A stretch of DNA of 64,000 nt from Halosolutus halophilus (GTDB lineage: Archaea > Halobacteriota > Halobacteria > Halobacteriales > Natrialbaceae): NCBI RefSeq assembly GCF_022869805.1, contig NZ_CP094974.1, positions 1,736,001 to 1,800,000 of the forward strand, in the 5' to 3' direction. Positions 7,954 to 16,221 of this stretch are shown piece by piece. The notes under the pieces are model-generated. The model was not told the DNA's origin and ran no database searches. It worked only from the letters and a program-made list of their open reading frames with translations. A program made the translations under genes and the position numbers. The stretch's first letter is position 1; every line of letters begins with the position of its first letter.

Positions 7954-8955
7954 ATGTCCCGTGCAGCCGAGTTGGCGTCCGTCCTCGCGGACACCGACTC
8001 GCTGGTCATCGTCTGCCACGACAACCCCGATCCGGACTGTCTCGCCAGCGCCCTCGCTCTCGAGACGATCGCGACGGAACAGGACGTCGCCGACGTGCAG
8101 ATCGCCTACGGCGGCGAGATCTCACACCAGCAAAACCGGGCGTTCGTCCGCATGCTCGACATCAGTCTCCAGCCCCTCGCGGAGACCGACTTCGCGGACG
8201 ACGCTCGGATCGCGTTCGTCGATCACTCCCGTCCCGGAGTCAACACCGAATTCGACGCAGCCGAACCGGACATCGTCGTCGACCATCACCCCGGGCCGGC
8301 GGTCGACGCGACGTTCGCCGACGTCCGGGCCGAGTACGGTGCGACGGCGACGATTTTCATCGAGTATCTGTCGGATCTCGACGTCGAACTGACCACGCGG
8401 CTCGCGTCGGCCCTGCTCTTTGCGCTCCATCGCGAACGACTGGATTTCCTCCGGAACCCGACCCGTCGCGAGTACGAGGCCGCCCTCGCCGTTTTTCCCG
8501 ACGCCGACCTCCCGACGCTCGAACAGCTGTACGGGAGCGCGTTCTCGGCGGCGACGATCGACGCCATCGGCCGGGCGATCGGAAGCCGTAAACGCCGGGG
8601 CTCCACGATGGCCGCGAGCGTCGGAAAGACCACCGAGAGTGACGCGCTTCCGCAGGCGGCGGACTACCTGCTCAACCTCGAGGGCGTGGACACGGTGCTG
8701 GCCTTCGGCGTCGTCGACGATACGGTCCGGCTCAGTGCGCGATCGATCGACCCGGAGATTGACATCGGCAGCGTGCTCCAGGAGGGGTTCGACGAACTCG
8801 GTTCCGTCGGGGGGCACCACGATATGGCCGGCGGTCGCATCGACGTGAAGGGGTTCGACGGCGACCTGTCCGCCGACGAATCCGACGACGTGCTGGCGAT
8901 CGTCGACGACCGCCTGGCAAGGCGGTTCTTCGAGGCGCTCCAGGAGGACGAGTAG
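7954..8955 (+). CDS. DHH-family phosphoesterase (NrnA/RecJ-like)
   Basis: 333 residues from the ATG at 7954. It begins with short helices, then HDNPDPDCLASALAL (motif I), FVDHSRPG (motif II) and DHHPG (the DHH motif III), followed by a C-terminal DHHA1 domain with GGHHDMAGGRI. The metal-binding Asp/His set of Mn-dependent phosphoesterases is complete. Members degrade oligoribonucleotides or cyclic dinucleotide products, or 3'-phosphoadenosine phosphate. Size fits the NrnA-like class rather than full RecJ. It converges on hsp20. Confidence 0.88.
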   Translation: MSRAAELASVLADTDSLVIVCHDNPDPDCLASALALETIATEQDVADVQIAYGGEISHQQNRAFVRMLDISLQPLAETDFADDARIAFVDHSRPGVNTEFDAAEPDIVVDHHPGPAVDATFADVRAEYGATATIFIEYLSDLDVELTTRLASALLFALHRERLDFLRNPTRREYEAALAVFPDADLPTLEQLYGSAFSAATIDAIGRAIGSRKRRGSTMAASVGKTTESDALPQAADYLLNLEGVDTVLAFGVVDDTVRLSARSIDPEIDIGSVLQEGFDELGSVGGHHDMAGGRIDVKGFDGDLSADESDDVLAIVDDRLARRFFEALQEDE

Positions 8956-8958
8956 GGA

Positions 8959-9417
8959 TCAGTCGATGTCGATCGACTGTGACTCGGTCGACGGATCGTG
9001 TTTCGGGAGTCTGACCGTCAGGACGCCGTTGTTGAGACTCGCTTCCACGTCGTCGGTCACGACCGGTTCGGGAAGCCGAAGTTGCCGGCTGAACGACTGC
9101 TGTTTCCGCTCCTGGCGGATGAACTGTTCGTCGCCTTCTTCGACCTCCTGTTCACGCTCGCCGGTGATCGAAAGCCGATCGCCGGAGAGTCGGAGATCGA
9201 TGTCGTCGGTTTCGTAGCCGGGAACGTCGACGGTGACGACGAACTCGCTTCCCTCGTCCGCGAGGTCGAGACTCGTCCCCGCCGTGTCGGTCGAGAGATT
9301 GAACTGCGATCGGTCCTCGAGCCCCGTCTCCCACGATCGAGTCGCGGTCTCGAACTGTCGGTTCAGTCGCTCGAGCAGGTCTTCGATGCCGTCGAACGGA
9401 CTTGGTCGGTCTGCCAT
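8959..9417 (-). CDS. Hsp20/alpha-crystallin small heat-shock protein
   Basis: 152 residues from the ATG at 9417 (the longer ORF extension upstream is not family-like). An N-terminal helical arm precedes the alpha-crystallin domain (about residues 50-140), with FVVTVDVPGYETDDIDLRLSGDRL and the C-terminal signature LNNGVLTVRLPK. It is an ATP-independent holdase that binds unfolding proteins. The stop codon is 3 bp from the convergent DHH gene. Confidence 0.93.
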   Translation of the reverse strand: MADRPSPFDGIEDLLERLNRQFETATRSWETGLEDRSQFNLSTDTAGTSLDLADEGSEFVVTVDVPGYETDDIDLRLSGDRLSITGEREQEVEEGDEQFIRQERKQQSFSRQLRLPEPVVTDDVEASLNNGVLTVRLPKHDPSTESQSIDID

Positions 9418-9567
9418 GGTTTCACCTAGCAACGTAGGCGGTCGACGGCGAAAAAGGCCATCCGCGACGTCCGTGACGGTCAGTCCGCGGAACACGTTCT
9501 GTCCTCCGATTGCGGCAGAACCGAAGGGTGGGCTGGACGTTTTTACGCTCCTCGACGTAGGGGGGGT

Positions 9568-10245
9568 ATGACGAACGCACTGTTTATCGTCAGCGAAGAG
9601 GGCTACTGGGGAGAGGAATGCGTCGAACCGCTCGAGACCCTGTCCGAGGCAGGGGTCGAGATCACCGTCGCGACGCCGTCGGGGAACAAGCCACGGATCG
9701 ACGAACGATCGATCGACCCCGACGAGGTCGGCGAGGAGACCGCCGAGCACGTCCGGGAGGTCCACGAGACGGACGAGCGACTGAACGATCCGATCCCGAC
9801 CGCCCGGGCGGACGCCGAGGCCTACGACGCCGTCGTCTTCCCCGGCGGCCACGGGACCGAGTGGGACATCAACCAGGACAGCCACGCCCGCGAAATCCTC
9901 CGGGACACGATCGAGGGCGACGGCAAGGCGATGGTCGTCTGTCACGCGGTCGGCATCCTCGCGTTCACGCGCGACAGCGACGGCGCCTTCCTCGTCCGCG
10001 ATCGCGACGTCACCGGCTTCCCCAACGAGTGGGAGGAGGGGATCGTCGACGAGAACGACTGCATGCCCGACGGGCGCAAACTGCCCTACTGGGTCGAAGA
10101 CGAAGTGAAAACCGCGGGCGGCAACTGGGACGCCGAACTCGACCAGGACACGAGCGTCACCGTCGACGGCGACCTCATCACGGGTCGCGGCCCCGGGTCC
10201 TCACGTGCGGCCGCGGAGACGCTGCTCGACGAACTCGGCGTTTAG
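9568..10245 (+). CDS. DJ-1/PfpI family protein (HchA-like)
   Basis: 225 residues. It has AVVFPGGHGTEWD and the nucleophile elbow VVCHAVG with Cys125 followed by His126, the typical DJ-1 superfamily Cys-His pair, plus an acidic Glu near residue 17. These proteins act as glyoxalase III/protein deglycases, chaperones or proteases. Length and the GTEWD insertion resemble HchA. A TATA-like TTTTTACG lies about 27 nt before the ATG (leaderless). Confidence 0.88.
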   Translation: MTNALFIVSEEGYWGEECVEPLETLSEAGVEITVATPSGNKPRIDERSIDPDEVGEETAEHVREVHETDERLNDPIPTARADAEAYDAVVFPGGHGTEWDINQDSHAREILRDTIEGDGKAMVVCHAVGILAFTRDSDGAFLVRDRDVTGFPNEWEEGIVDENDCMPDGRKLPYWVEDEVKTAGGNWDAELDQDTSVTVDGDLITGRGPGSSRAAAETLLDELGV

Positions 10246-10357
10246 GCGGAGACTTCGACCGGCCTCCGTCGGGGGCTTCGGACCGCACCGATCGGACTCT
10301 CGCCGCTGTCGAGTGCAATCGATTTTGCTTTCGAGACCGTACTGCCGTACAGCAACG

Positions 10358-10657
10358 ATGTTCCCGGGACCGTTCTCGAATCGGTCGATCGTCTCCGACG
10401 AGATGAACCCCTTCACGCGGGCGTACCGGGACGTCGTCATCTACGACGACGCGGGCGCGGACGACGCGCTCTACGAGGGCCCGATCGTCGTGCATCCGAA
10501 CGGATGGATCGAACTCGAGGGACAGCGACTGCTCTCTCCGGCCGCCGTCCACCACATCGACATCTACGACGAAGCCGAGAATCCCGGCGCGGAACACGAG
10601 AGACCTGACGGCGATGGCGGTGACGATTATCGGACCAACCGGTTCAGCCCCCAGTAA
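10358..10657 (+). CDS. Conserved small hypothetical protein
   Basis: 99 residues from the ATG at 10358. The sequence upstream in the same frame is the antisense-like 3' end of the previous gene, so the longer start is rejected. It is beta-rich and acidic, with VVIYDDAGADDALYEGPIVVHPNGWIELEG and a polar tail. I do not recognise a family; it is probably a soluble haloarchaeal protein. Confidence 0.6.
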   Translation: MFPGPFSNRSIVSDEMNPFTRAYRDVVIYDDAGADDALYEGPIVVHPNGWIELEGQRLLSPAAVHHIDIYDEAENPGAEHERPDGDGGDDYRTNRFSPQ

Positions 10658-10788
10658 TCGGTTCGCGTGCCACGCTGACAGTGGTGTAGGCCTCCACTCC
10701 CGACGGCGTCTCTCCCACGTGGACGTCAGATCCCGACTGGATTGCCGACCACGCCAGGGTTTAGGCTGTTGCAGGGGATGGGTCACCT

Positions 10789-11820
10789 ATGGAGTACACA
10801 CGGCTCGGTTCGACGGGGACGACGGTCTCGAAACTGTGTTTCGGAACGTGGCGGTTCGGTCGCGAGACCGGTGGAGTCGTCGAGACCGATCGGGAGCAGG
10901 CCCACGCCCTGCTCGACGCGGCGTGGGACCACGGCATCAACTTCATCGATACGGCGAACGTCTACGGGACGCCACACGGCACGGCCGAGGAGTACGTCGG
11001 CGACTGGCTCGCCGATCACGATCGGGAGGACTTCGTCGTCGCGTCGAAGGTCTACTTCCCGTTCGACGGCTGGGGTGAGCCCGGCCCGAACGACTCGGGG
11101 CTCGGGCGCAAGCACATCCGCGCCCAGATCGAGGGCACGCTCGATCGCCTCGGAACGGACTATCTCGACCTCTACTACATCCACCGCTGGGACGAGGACG
11201 CGCCGATCGAGGAGACTCTCTCGACGCTAACCGACCTCGTCCGGGAGGGGAAGATCCACTACCTCGGAGCCTCGACGATGGCCGCCTGGCAACTCACGAA
11301 GGCGCTCTGGACGAGCGACGTCGAGGACTACGAACGCTTCGAGGTCACACAGCCGCTGTTTCACGCCGGTTACCGCGACGACGTCACGGACTATCTCGAC
11401 GTCTGTGCCGACCAGGAACTGGCGGTCTGTCCGTACTCGCCGCTCGCGGGCGGCTTCCTGACCGGCAAGTACGAGCGCGTCGACGAGGACGACCCGACGC
11501 AGTTCGAAGGCCCCGACGGTGCGCGCGGCTCGCTCGACGATCGGTTCGAGGACTTCTACCTCTCCGAGCGCGGCTGGCACGTCCTGGACGAGATTCGCGC
11601 GGTCGCGGACGAACTCGACGCCACGCCGGCACAGGTCGCCCTGCGCTGGCTGATCGAGCAACCCCAGTTCACCTGCGTGCCGATCGTCGGTGCCCGGACG
11701 GTCGAGCAACTCGAGGAGAACGTCGGCGCGATCGACGTCTCGCTGTCCGACGGCCAGTTCGATCGGATCGTCGACGCCCGCTACGACGAGGCTGGCGAGC
11801 GGTGGGGACACCGGTCCTGA
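10789..11820 (+). CDS. Aldo/keto reductase
   Basis: 343 residues, a (beta/alpha)8 NAD(P)H-dependent oxidoreductase. The catalytic tetrad is visible: Asp in NFIDTANVYG, Tyr in the same motif, Lys in VASKVYF and His in YYIHRWD. NADP-binding residues fall in the C-terminal VPIVGARTVEQLEENV. It belongs to the YajO/AKR-like group; the substrate is unknown. A TTTAGG element ~28 nt upstream of the ATG suggests a leaderless mRNA. Confidence 0.92.
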   Translation: MEYTRLGSTGTTVSKLCFGTWRFGRETGGVVETDREQAHALLDAAWDHGINFIDTANVYGTPHGTAEEYVGDWLADHDREDFVVASKVYFPFDGWGEPGPNDSGLGRKHIRAQIEGTLDRLGTDYLDLYYIHRWDEDAPIEETLSTLTDLVREGKIHYLGASTMAAWQLTKALWTSDVEDYERFEVTQPLFHAGYRDDVTDYLDVCADQELAVCPYSPLAGGFLTGKYERVDEDDPTQFEGPDGARGSLDDRFEDFYLSERGWHVLDEIRAVADELDATPAQVALRWLIEQPQFTCVPIVGARTVEQLEENVGAIDVSLSDGQFDRIVDARYDEAGERWGHRS

Positions 11821-11985
11821 CCTGCAACGGAGCGAATCGCGATCGGCGGCTGGACCTCACGGGATCGATCGGCCGCAGCGGTGATCACCGCCGAAACGTG
11901 GTATCGAGGGGGAAACGTACAATCCAGAAGACATTCGCTTCGCCGATGGGAAGGCGCTTTAGGGAGCACGTCGTTGCCCGATCCG

Positions 11986-12795
11986 ATGAGGCGACGGACG
12001 ATCCTGGCCAGCGGTGGTGTCCTCGTGGGGACGGTCACCGCTGGCGTCGCGAGCCAACCGTCGGGAAACGCTCGTCTGCTGGCGGCGGCCAGGGAACCCG
12101 GTGACGCGGGCGCGGCCAGTACGACCACTGAACCCATTCTTCCCGGAACCGCTCACGAGACGCCCCTGTTCGAGATCGACGCGCCGCGAGACGGCCCCAC
12201 AGCGATGGTATTCGGGGGCATTCACGGGGACGAGCGAAGCGGCATCGAGACCGCTCACGAGGTCACCGACTGGCAGCCGGACGCGGGCACGCTGGTCGTC
12301 GTGCCCGAGACCAACCGCGTGGCCGTCGAGAACGGCGAACGCGAGGGCGTCGACGGCGACCTGAACCGCCACTTCCCGGTCGACGGCGAACCCGCGAGCG
12401 AACTCGCACGCGGCGTCTGGGACGCCGTGGAACGTCACGATCCCGACGTCGTCCTCGACCTCCACCGATCGCTCGGGATCTACGGGCTCCACCGGGAGTT
12501 CGTGGGACAGGCGATCTTTCACTCGCCGGCGGCCCGCGGCGACGCGCTCGCCGACGCGCTCGACGACGTCGCCGTGCCGTGGTACCTGCCGTTGCACCGG
12601 TTTACGGCACGCGAGAGTTCCCTCTCGGGGTCGTTGCTCTTCCAGAAGGCCGCCCGCGACCTCGGGGCCAGCGCGTACCTCTTCGAGACGACCAAGTTCC
12701 TGCTCGATCGGGCGACGAGAGTCGAGATGACGCGACTGGCGACGGCACACGTCCTCGCGATGCACGACCTGCTCGACGCGGAGGGTGTGGGATGA
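11986..12795 (+). CDS. Exported succinylglutamate desuccinylase/aspartoacylase family protein
   Basis: 269 residues from the ATG at 11986. It opens with a twin-arginine signal (MRRRTILASGG then a hydrophobic stretch) with no lipobox Cys, so it is probably a soluble Tat-exported protein. The M14-like zinc site shows in GGIHGDERSG (His80, Glu83) and VVLDLHRS (third ligand His); NRHFPV follows NGEREGVDGDL. The family hydrolyses N-acyl amino acids or trims peptides. The stop overlaps the next start (ATGA), so it forms an operon with the membrane protein. Confidence 0.8.
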   Translation: MRRRTILASGGVLVGTVTAGVASQPSGNARLLAAAREPGDAGAASTTTEPILPGTAHETPLFEIDAPRDGPTAMVFGGIHGDERSGIETAHEVTDWQPDAGTLVVVPETNRVAVENGEREGVDGDLNRHFPVDGEPASELARGVWDAVERHDPDVVLDLHRSLGIYGLHREFVGQAIFHSPAARGDALADALDDVAVPWYLPLHRFTARESSLSGSLLFQKAARDLGASAYLFETTKFLLDRATRVEMTRLATAHVLAMHDLLDAEGVG

Positions 12796-13100
12796 GAGCG
12801 ACGCCGGATTCGCTGCGACGGGTCGCTGCCAGCCCCGCGACGATCGGGACCTACGCCCTCTTGATCGTCCCCTTCGCCCTGGGCTGGTTCGATGCACGAT
12901 TCTTCTCGCCGCTCGCGCTCCCGGGCTACCTGCTCTACGGGATCGGCACGGCGATCGGCAACGCCCTCGCGCCGCGGTTCGAGTTCTGGATCTACTGGGT
13001 CCCGTTCCTCGTCGGCTCCTACGGGGTCGCGAGCGTCGTCGGCGTCGGCTACGAGTGGTGGCGCGACCGGAGGGCAGACGATTCGCGCGGCGGACCGTGA
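12792..13100 (+). CDS. Small membrane protein in aspartoacylase operon
   Basis: 102 residues from the ATG at 12792, coupled by ATGA overlap to the preceding gene. Three hydrophobic segments (roughly residues 15-35, 40-58 and 68-88) are visible and the C-terminus is charged. Family unknown; coupling suggests a joint role with the exported hydrolase. Confidence 0.65.
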   Translation: MRATPDSLRRVAASPATIGTYALLIVPFALGWFDARFFSPLALPGYLLYGIGTAIGNALAPRFEFWIYWVPFLVGSYGVASVVGVGYEWWRDRRADDSRGGP

Positions 13101-13209
13101 CGGTGCGGTGGCGGGTCCGGATCGATCCCGGGGGAACGTCCCACTCTCGCGTTCGGTCGCGTTACTGCGAATCAGTCCCTTTTTACGCGACGCCGGGGAA
13201 GGATCGGCT

Positions 13210-13413
13210 ATGAGTTTCGAGGAAGACGATCGCGTCGTTCTGCACGACGAGCACAGCGAGTTCGACGGAGAAACCGGGACCGTCACCCAGACGATGGAAT
13301 CGATGTTCGGGGACGTCACCTACACGATCAGCTTCGAGGACGGACAGGAAGCCGGCGTGCCGGAGGACGCCCTCGAGGCAGCCGACGAAGACGAAGACGA
13401 CGACGACGAGTAA
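13210..13413 (+). CDS. Small acidic SH3-like protein
   Basis: 67 residues. The pattern DDRVVLHDEHSEFDGETGTV...YTISFEDGQEAGVPEDAL is that of a short beta-barrel (KOW/SH3-like, as in DUF1918-type proteins), followed by a tail of Asp/Glu. Role unknown; possibly a nucleic-acid or protein-binding module. Confidence 0.65.
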   Translation: MSFEEDDRVVLHDEHSEFDGETGTVTQTMESMFGDVTYTISFEDGQEAGVPEDALEAADEDEDDDDE

Positions 13414-13464
13414 CCGGGTCGCTGGCTGCGAGCCAGTCACTCGAACCGCGATCGGACCACACAG

Positions 13465-13902
13465 ATGCCACAGATCCCGCTTCACTACGTCGATTTACGC
13501 ACGTTCTGCTACGCCACGGAGGACGAGAAGCGCGTCGTGGAGGCGCTTCGGACCTTCCTGCCCGAGGAGTTCGAGATCGAACGGGTCGAGAGCGAAGGCC
13601 ACTACGGCGATCGGATCCTCGTCCTCTCGGCGCGGGTCGAGAAGGCCGACGACATCCGGCACGTCCTCTCGCGACTGGCCGATCTCGAGGAGTTCGATCG
13701 CCTGATCGACGAACTCGACGAACGGGTGACCGAGAACACGGAACTCTTCTTGCGACTGGACAAACAGGCCGCGTTCGAGGGGACGGTTCGACTCGGCGAG
13801 GGCATCACCTTCCGTGCGAAAGTCGAAGCCTACCCCGCGAAGAAAGAACAGGCGGTCGAGAACGCCGAGGAAGTCCTCGAGCGGTTGCGCGAGGAGGACT
13901 GA
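13465..13902 (+). CDS. RNA-binding protein, COG1325 (predicted exosome-associated) family
   Basis: 145 residues with PLHYVDLRTFCYATEDE at the N-terminus, the central EGHYGDRILVL, and ENTELFLRLDKQAAFEG followed by ITFRAKVEAYPAK. These are hallmarks of the archaeal RNA-binding family PF01877, encoded near exosome genes in other archaea. It is probably a cytoplasmic RNA-binding accessory factor. Genes around it here are not exosome genes. Confidence 0.82.
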   Translation: MPQIPLHYVDLRTFCYATEDEKRVVEALRTFLPEEFEIERVESEGHYGDRILVLSARVEKADDIRHVLSRLADLEEFDRLIDELDERVTENTELFLRLDKQAAFEGTVRLGEGITFRAKVEAYPAKKEQAVENAEEVLERLREED

Positions 13903-13995
13903 CCCGCGTCCGAACCGAGTCGCCGTTCCGGAACGGAATGCGGTCGTGACCCCCGGTATTCAGTCGATCGACCTGCCAGTACTCCGGAACGTACT

Positions 13996-14009
13996 TGACT
14001 GGCCAGTCA
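13996..14009. promoter_or_regulatory. 14-bp palindromic operator of TetR-MATE operon
   Basis: TGACTGGCCAGTCA is a perfect palindrome 21 bp before the TetR start codon, overlapping the expected core-promoter region. Spacing and symmetry fit autorepression by the TetR protein encoded next to it. Confidence 0.65.
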
Positions 14010-14030
14010 GTAAGTTAGAGTAGCAATCGA

Positions 14031-14687
14031 ATGGCGGACGAGACGATCGACGATCTCATGAATGCGACGTATCGAGCGCTCTGCAAGCACGGCTACGCGG
14101 CGCTGACGATGCAGGATATCGCCGCGGAATCGTCCAAGAGCAAGGGGACGCTGCACTACCACTTCGACGGCAAGGGGGATCTCCTCGAGTCGTTTCTGGC
14201 GTCTCTGCTCGATCGATTCGAGGAGCGAACCGAGCGGGTTCCCGGCGAGACGCCGGCCGATCGACTCCACGCGCTCTTCGACGAACTGCTGACGCCGGCG
14301 GACGAGGAAGCCGCCGAGGAGTTTCGAACGGCGGTGCTCGAGATCAAGGCTCAGTCGCCGTACAACGAGGCCTACCGCGAGCAACTCCAGGAGTTCGACC
14401 GTGCGCTGCACGACCGGATCGCGGACCTCGTCGACGCGGGGATCGAGGCCGGTGAGTTTCGGGCGACCGTCGATCCGGACGAGACCGCGGAGTTTCTCGT
14501 CACCGTCTTCCACGGCGGCCAGACCCGGGCGGCGGCGGTCGATCGCTCGCTCGATCGGACGAAGGTGTCCGTCCACGAGTACATCGACCAGGTGCTGCGA
14601 TCGGACGCGGAGACCGGTAGGGGTGCTGCCACCGACGCCGACTCAGCCGACACGGCCGACGATGGCCAGCGGGGCGCTGACGAATGA
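14031..14687 (+). CDS. TetR-family transcriptional regulator
   Basis: 218 residues. The N-terminal ~50 residues form the TetR HTH: MNATYRALCKHGYAALTMQDIAAES, then SKGTLHYHFDGKGDLL. The C-terminal helical ligand domain follows and the protein ends in an acidic low-complexity tail. It probably represses itself and the MATE transporter through the palindrome at 13996-14009. Its stop overlaps the MATE start (ATGA). Confidence 0.92.
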   Translation: MADETIDDLMNATYRALCKHGYAALTMQDIAAESSKSKGTLHYHFDGKGDLLESFLASLLDRFEERTERVPGETPADRLHALFDELLTPADEEAAEEFRTAVLEIKAQSPYNEAYREQLQEFDRALHDRIADLVDAGIEAGEFRATVDPDETAEFLVTVFHGGQTRAAAVDRSLDRTKVSVHEYIDQVLRSDAETGRGAATDADSADTADDGQRGADE

Positions 14688-16120
14688 GTCTCGGGGATCG
14701 CCTCTCCAGCCTCTTCAAGAGCCGCGAGGAATTCGATCTGACCTCGGGCGGCATCGCGCGGCCGCTGTTTTACCTCTCGTTGCCGATCGTCGTGACGAAC
14801 CTGTTGCAGACGGCGTACAACCTCATCGACACGTTCTGGCTCGGCCAGTACAGCACGAACGCGCTTGCGGCCATCAGTTTCGCGTTCCCGATGGTGTTCC
14901 TGCTCATCTCGGTCGGGATGGGGCTGTCGGTCGCGGGGAGCGTCCTCGTCGCCCAGCACGTCGGCGCGGGCGAGGAAGCCGAGGCGGAGTACGCCGCCTC
15001 CCAGACCGTGGCGCTGTCGCTGTTGGGGGCGTTCATCATGGGGATCGTGGGCTACGTATACGTCGAGGACCTGCTCTCGCTGTTCGGTGCCTCGCCGGAG
15101 GTGTTGCCGCTTGCCACCGACTACATGCAGGTCATCTCGCTCGGCCTCGCGTTCCTGTTCGGCTTCTTCGTCTTCATCGCGCTCATGCGCGGCTACGGAG
15201 ACACGATCACGCCGATGCTCGTGATGTTCGGTTCGGTTCTGATCAACGTCGTTCTCGACCCGTTCCTGATCTTCGGCTGGGGACCGTTCCCCGAACTCGG
15301 GATCCAGGGGGCGGCGATCGCGACGGTCTTCTCGCGCAGCCTCGCGCTCGCCGTCGGCCTCGCGATCATGCTTCGAGGGACCAGAGGCGTCCGGATCCGA
15401 TTGGGGCAGATGCGCCCGGACCTCTCGTTCGCGCGGAAACTCGTCGGTATCGGCGTCCCCGCGTCGGTCGAGGGGATGGGTCGGGCGCTGTCGATCAATC
15501 TGTTGCTGGTCATCGTCGGCCTGTTCCCGACGACGGTCGTCGCCGCCTACGGCATCGGGACGCGCGTGTTCTCGGTCGTCTTCCTGCCCGCGATCGCGAT
15601 CGCCCGGGGCGTCGAGACGATGACCGGGCAGAATGTCGGTGCCGGGAAGCCGGATCGCGCCGAAGCCGCCGCCGACTTCGCCGCCCGCACGATGTTCGTC
15701 GTCCTGGGTGCGTTCGGCGTCGTCGCGTGGGTCGGCGCACGGCCGATCGTCGCCGCGTTTACCACCGATCCTGAGGTCGTCGATGTCGGCGTCACCTTCC
15801 TCCGGTACGTCGCGCCGACGTTCGGACTCATCGGCGTCATGCGCTCGTACAACGGCAGTTTCCGCGGGACCGGGAAGACGCTGACCGCCGCGGGGATCGT
15901 CCTCGTGATTTACGCGGCGGTCCGACTCCCCGTCGCCGCGGTGCTCTCGCAGACGATCGACTACCGGGGCATCTGGATCGCGTTCGCCGCCTCGAACGTC
16001 GTCGGTGCCCTCCTCGCGTACGGCTGGTACCGCAGGGGAACCTGGCGAAACGCGGACGTGACGGCCGACGGGGCGACGCCCCAGTTCAGCGAGGACGTCG
16101 AGGTCAGCACCGACGACTGA
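14684..16120 (+). CDS. MATE-family multidrug/metabolite efflux transporter
   Basis: 478 residues with about 12 hydrophobic segments arranged as two six-helix halves. LPIVVTNLLQTAYNLIDTFWLGQYS in the first helix-loop and the later RALSINLLLVIVGLF and GIGTRVFSVVFLP are typical of MATE (NorM/DinF-like) proteins. It exchanges Na+ or H+ for organic cations at the cell membrane. It is translationally coupled to the upstream TetR gene, which suggests ligand-induced export. Confidence 0.93.
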   Translation: MSLGDRLSSLFKSREEFDLTSGGIARPLFYLSLPIVVTNLLQTAYNLIDTFWLGQYSTNALAAISFAFPMVFLLISVGMGLSVAGSVLVAQHVGAGEEAEAEYAASQTVALSLLGAFIMGIVGYVYVEDLLSLFGASPEVLPLATDYMQVISLGLAFLFGFFVFIALMRGYGDTITPMLVMFGSVLINVVLDPFLIFGWGPFPELGIQGAAIATVFSRSLALAVGLAIMLRGTRGVRIRLGQMRPDLSFARKLVGIGVPASVEGMGRALSINLLLVIVGLFPTTVVAAYGIGTRVFSVVFLPAIAIARGVETMTGQNVGAGKPDRAEAAADFAARTMFVVLGAFGVVAWVGARPIVAAFTTDPEVVDVGVTFLRYVAPTFGLIGVMRSYNGSFRGTGKTLTAAGIVLVIYAAVRLPVAAVLSQTIDYRGIWIAFAASNVVGALLAYGWYRRGTWRNADVTADGATPQFSEDVEVSTDD

Positions 16121-16221
16121 ACGGTGTTCGATCCGATCCGCTCTCCGATCGGCGGCTCCGCCGACGGCGACCCGTCTGGACGAGCGGGGGCCTTTTGCCC
16201 TCCGCCCGTAATCCTGACTGT

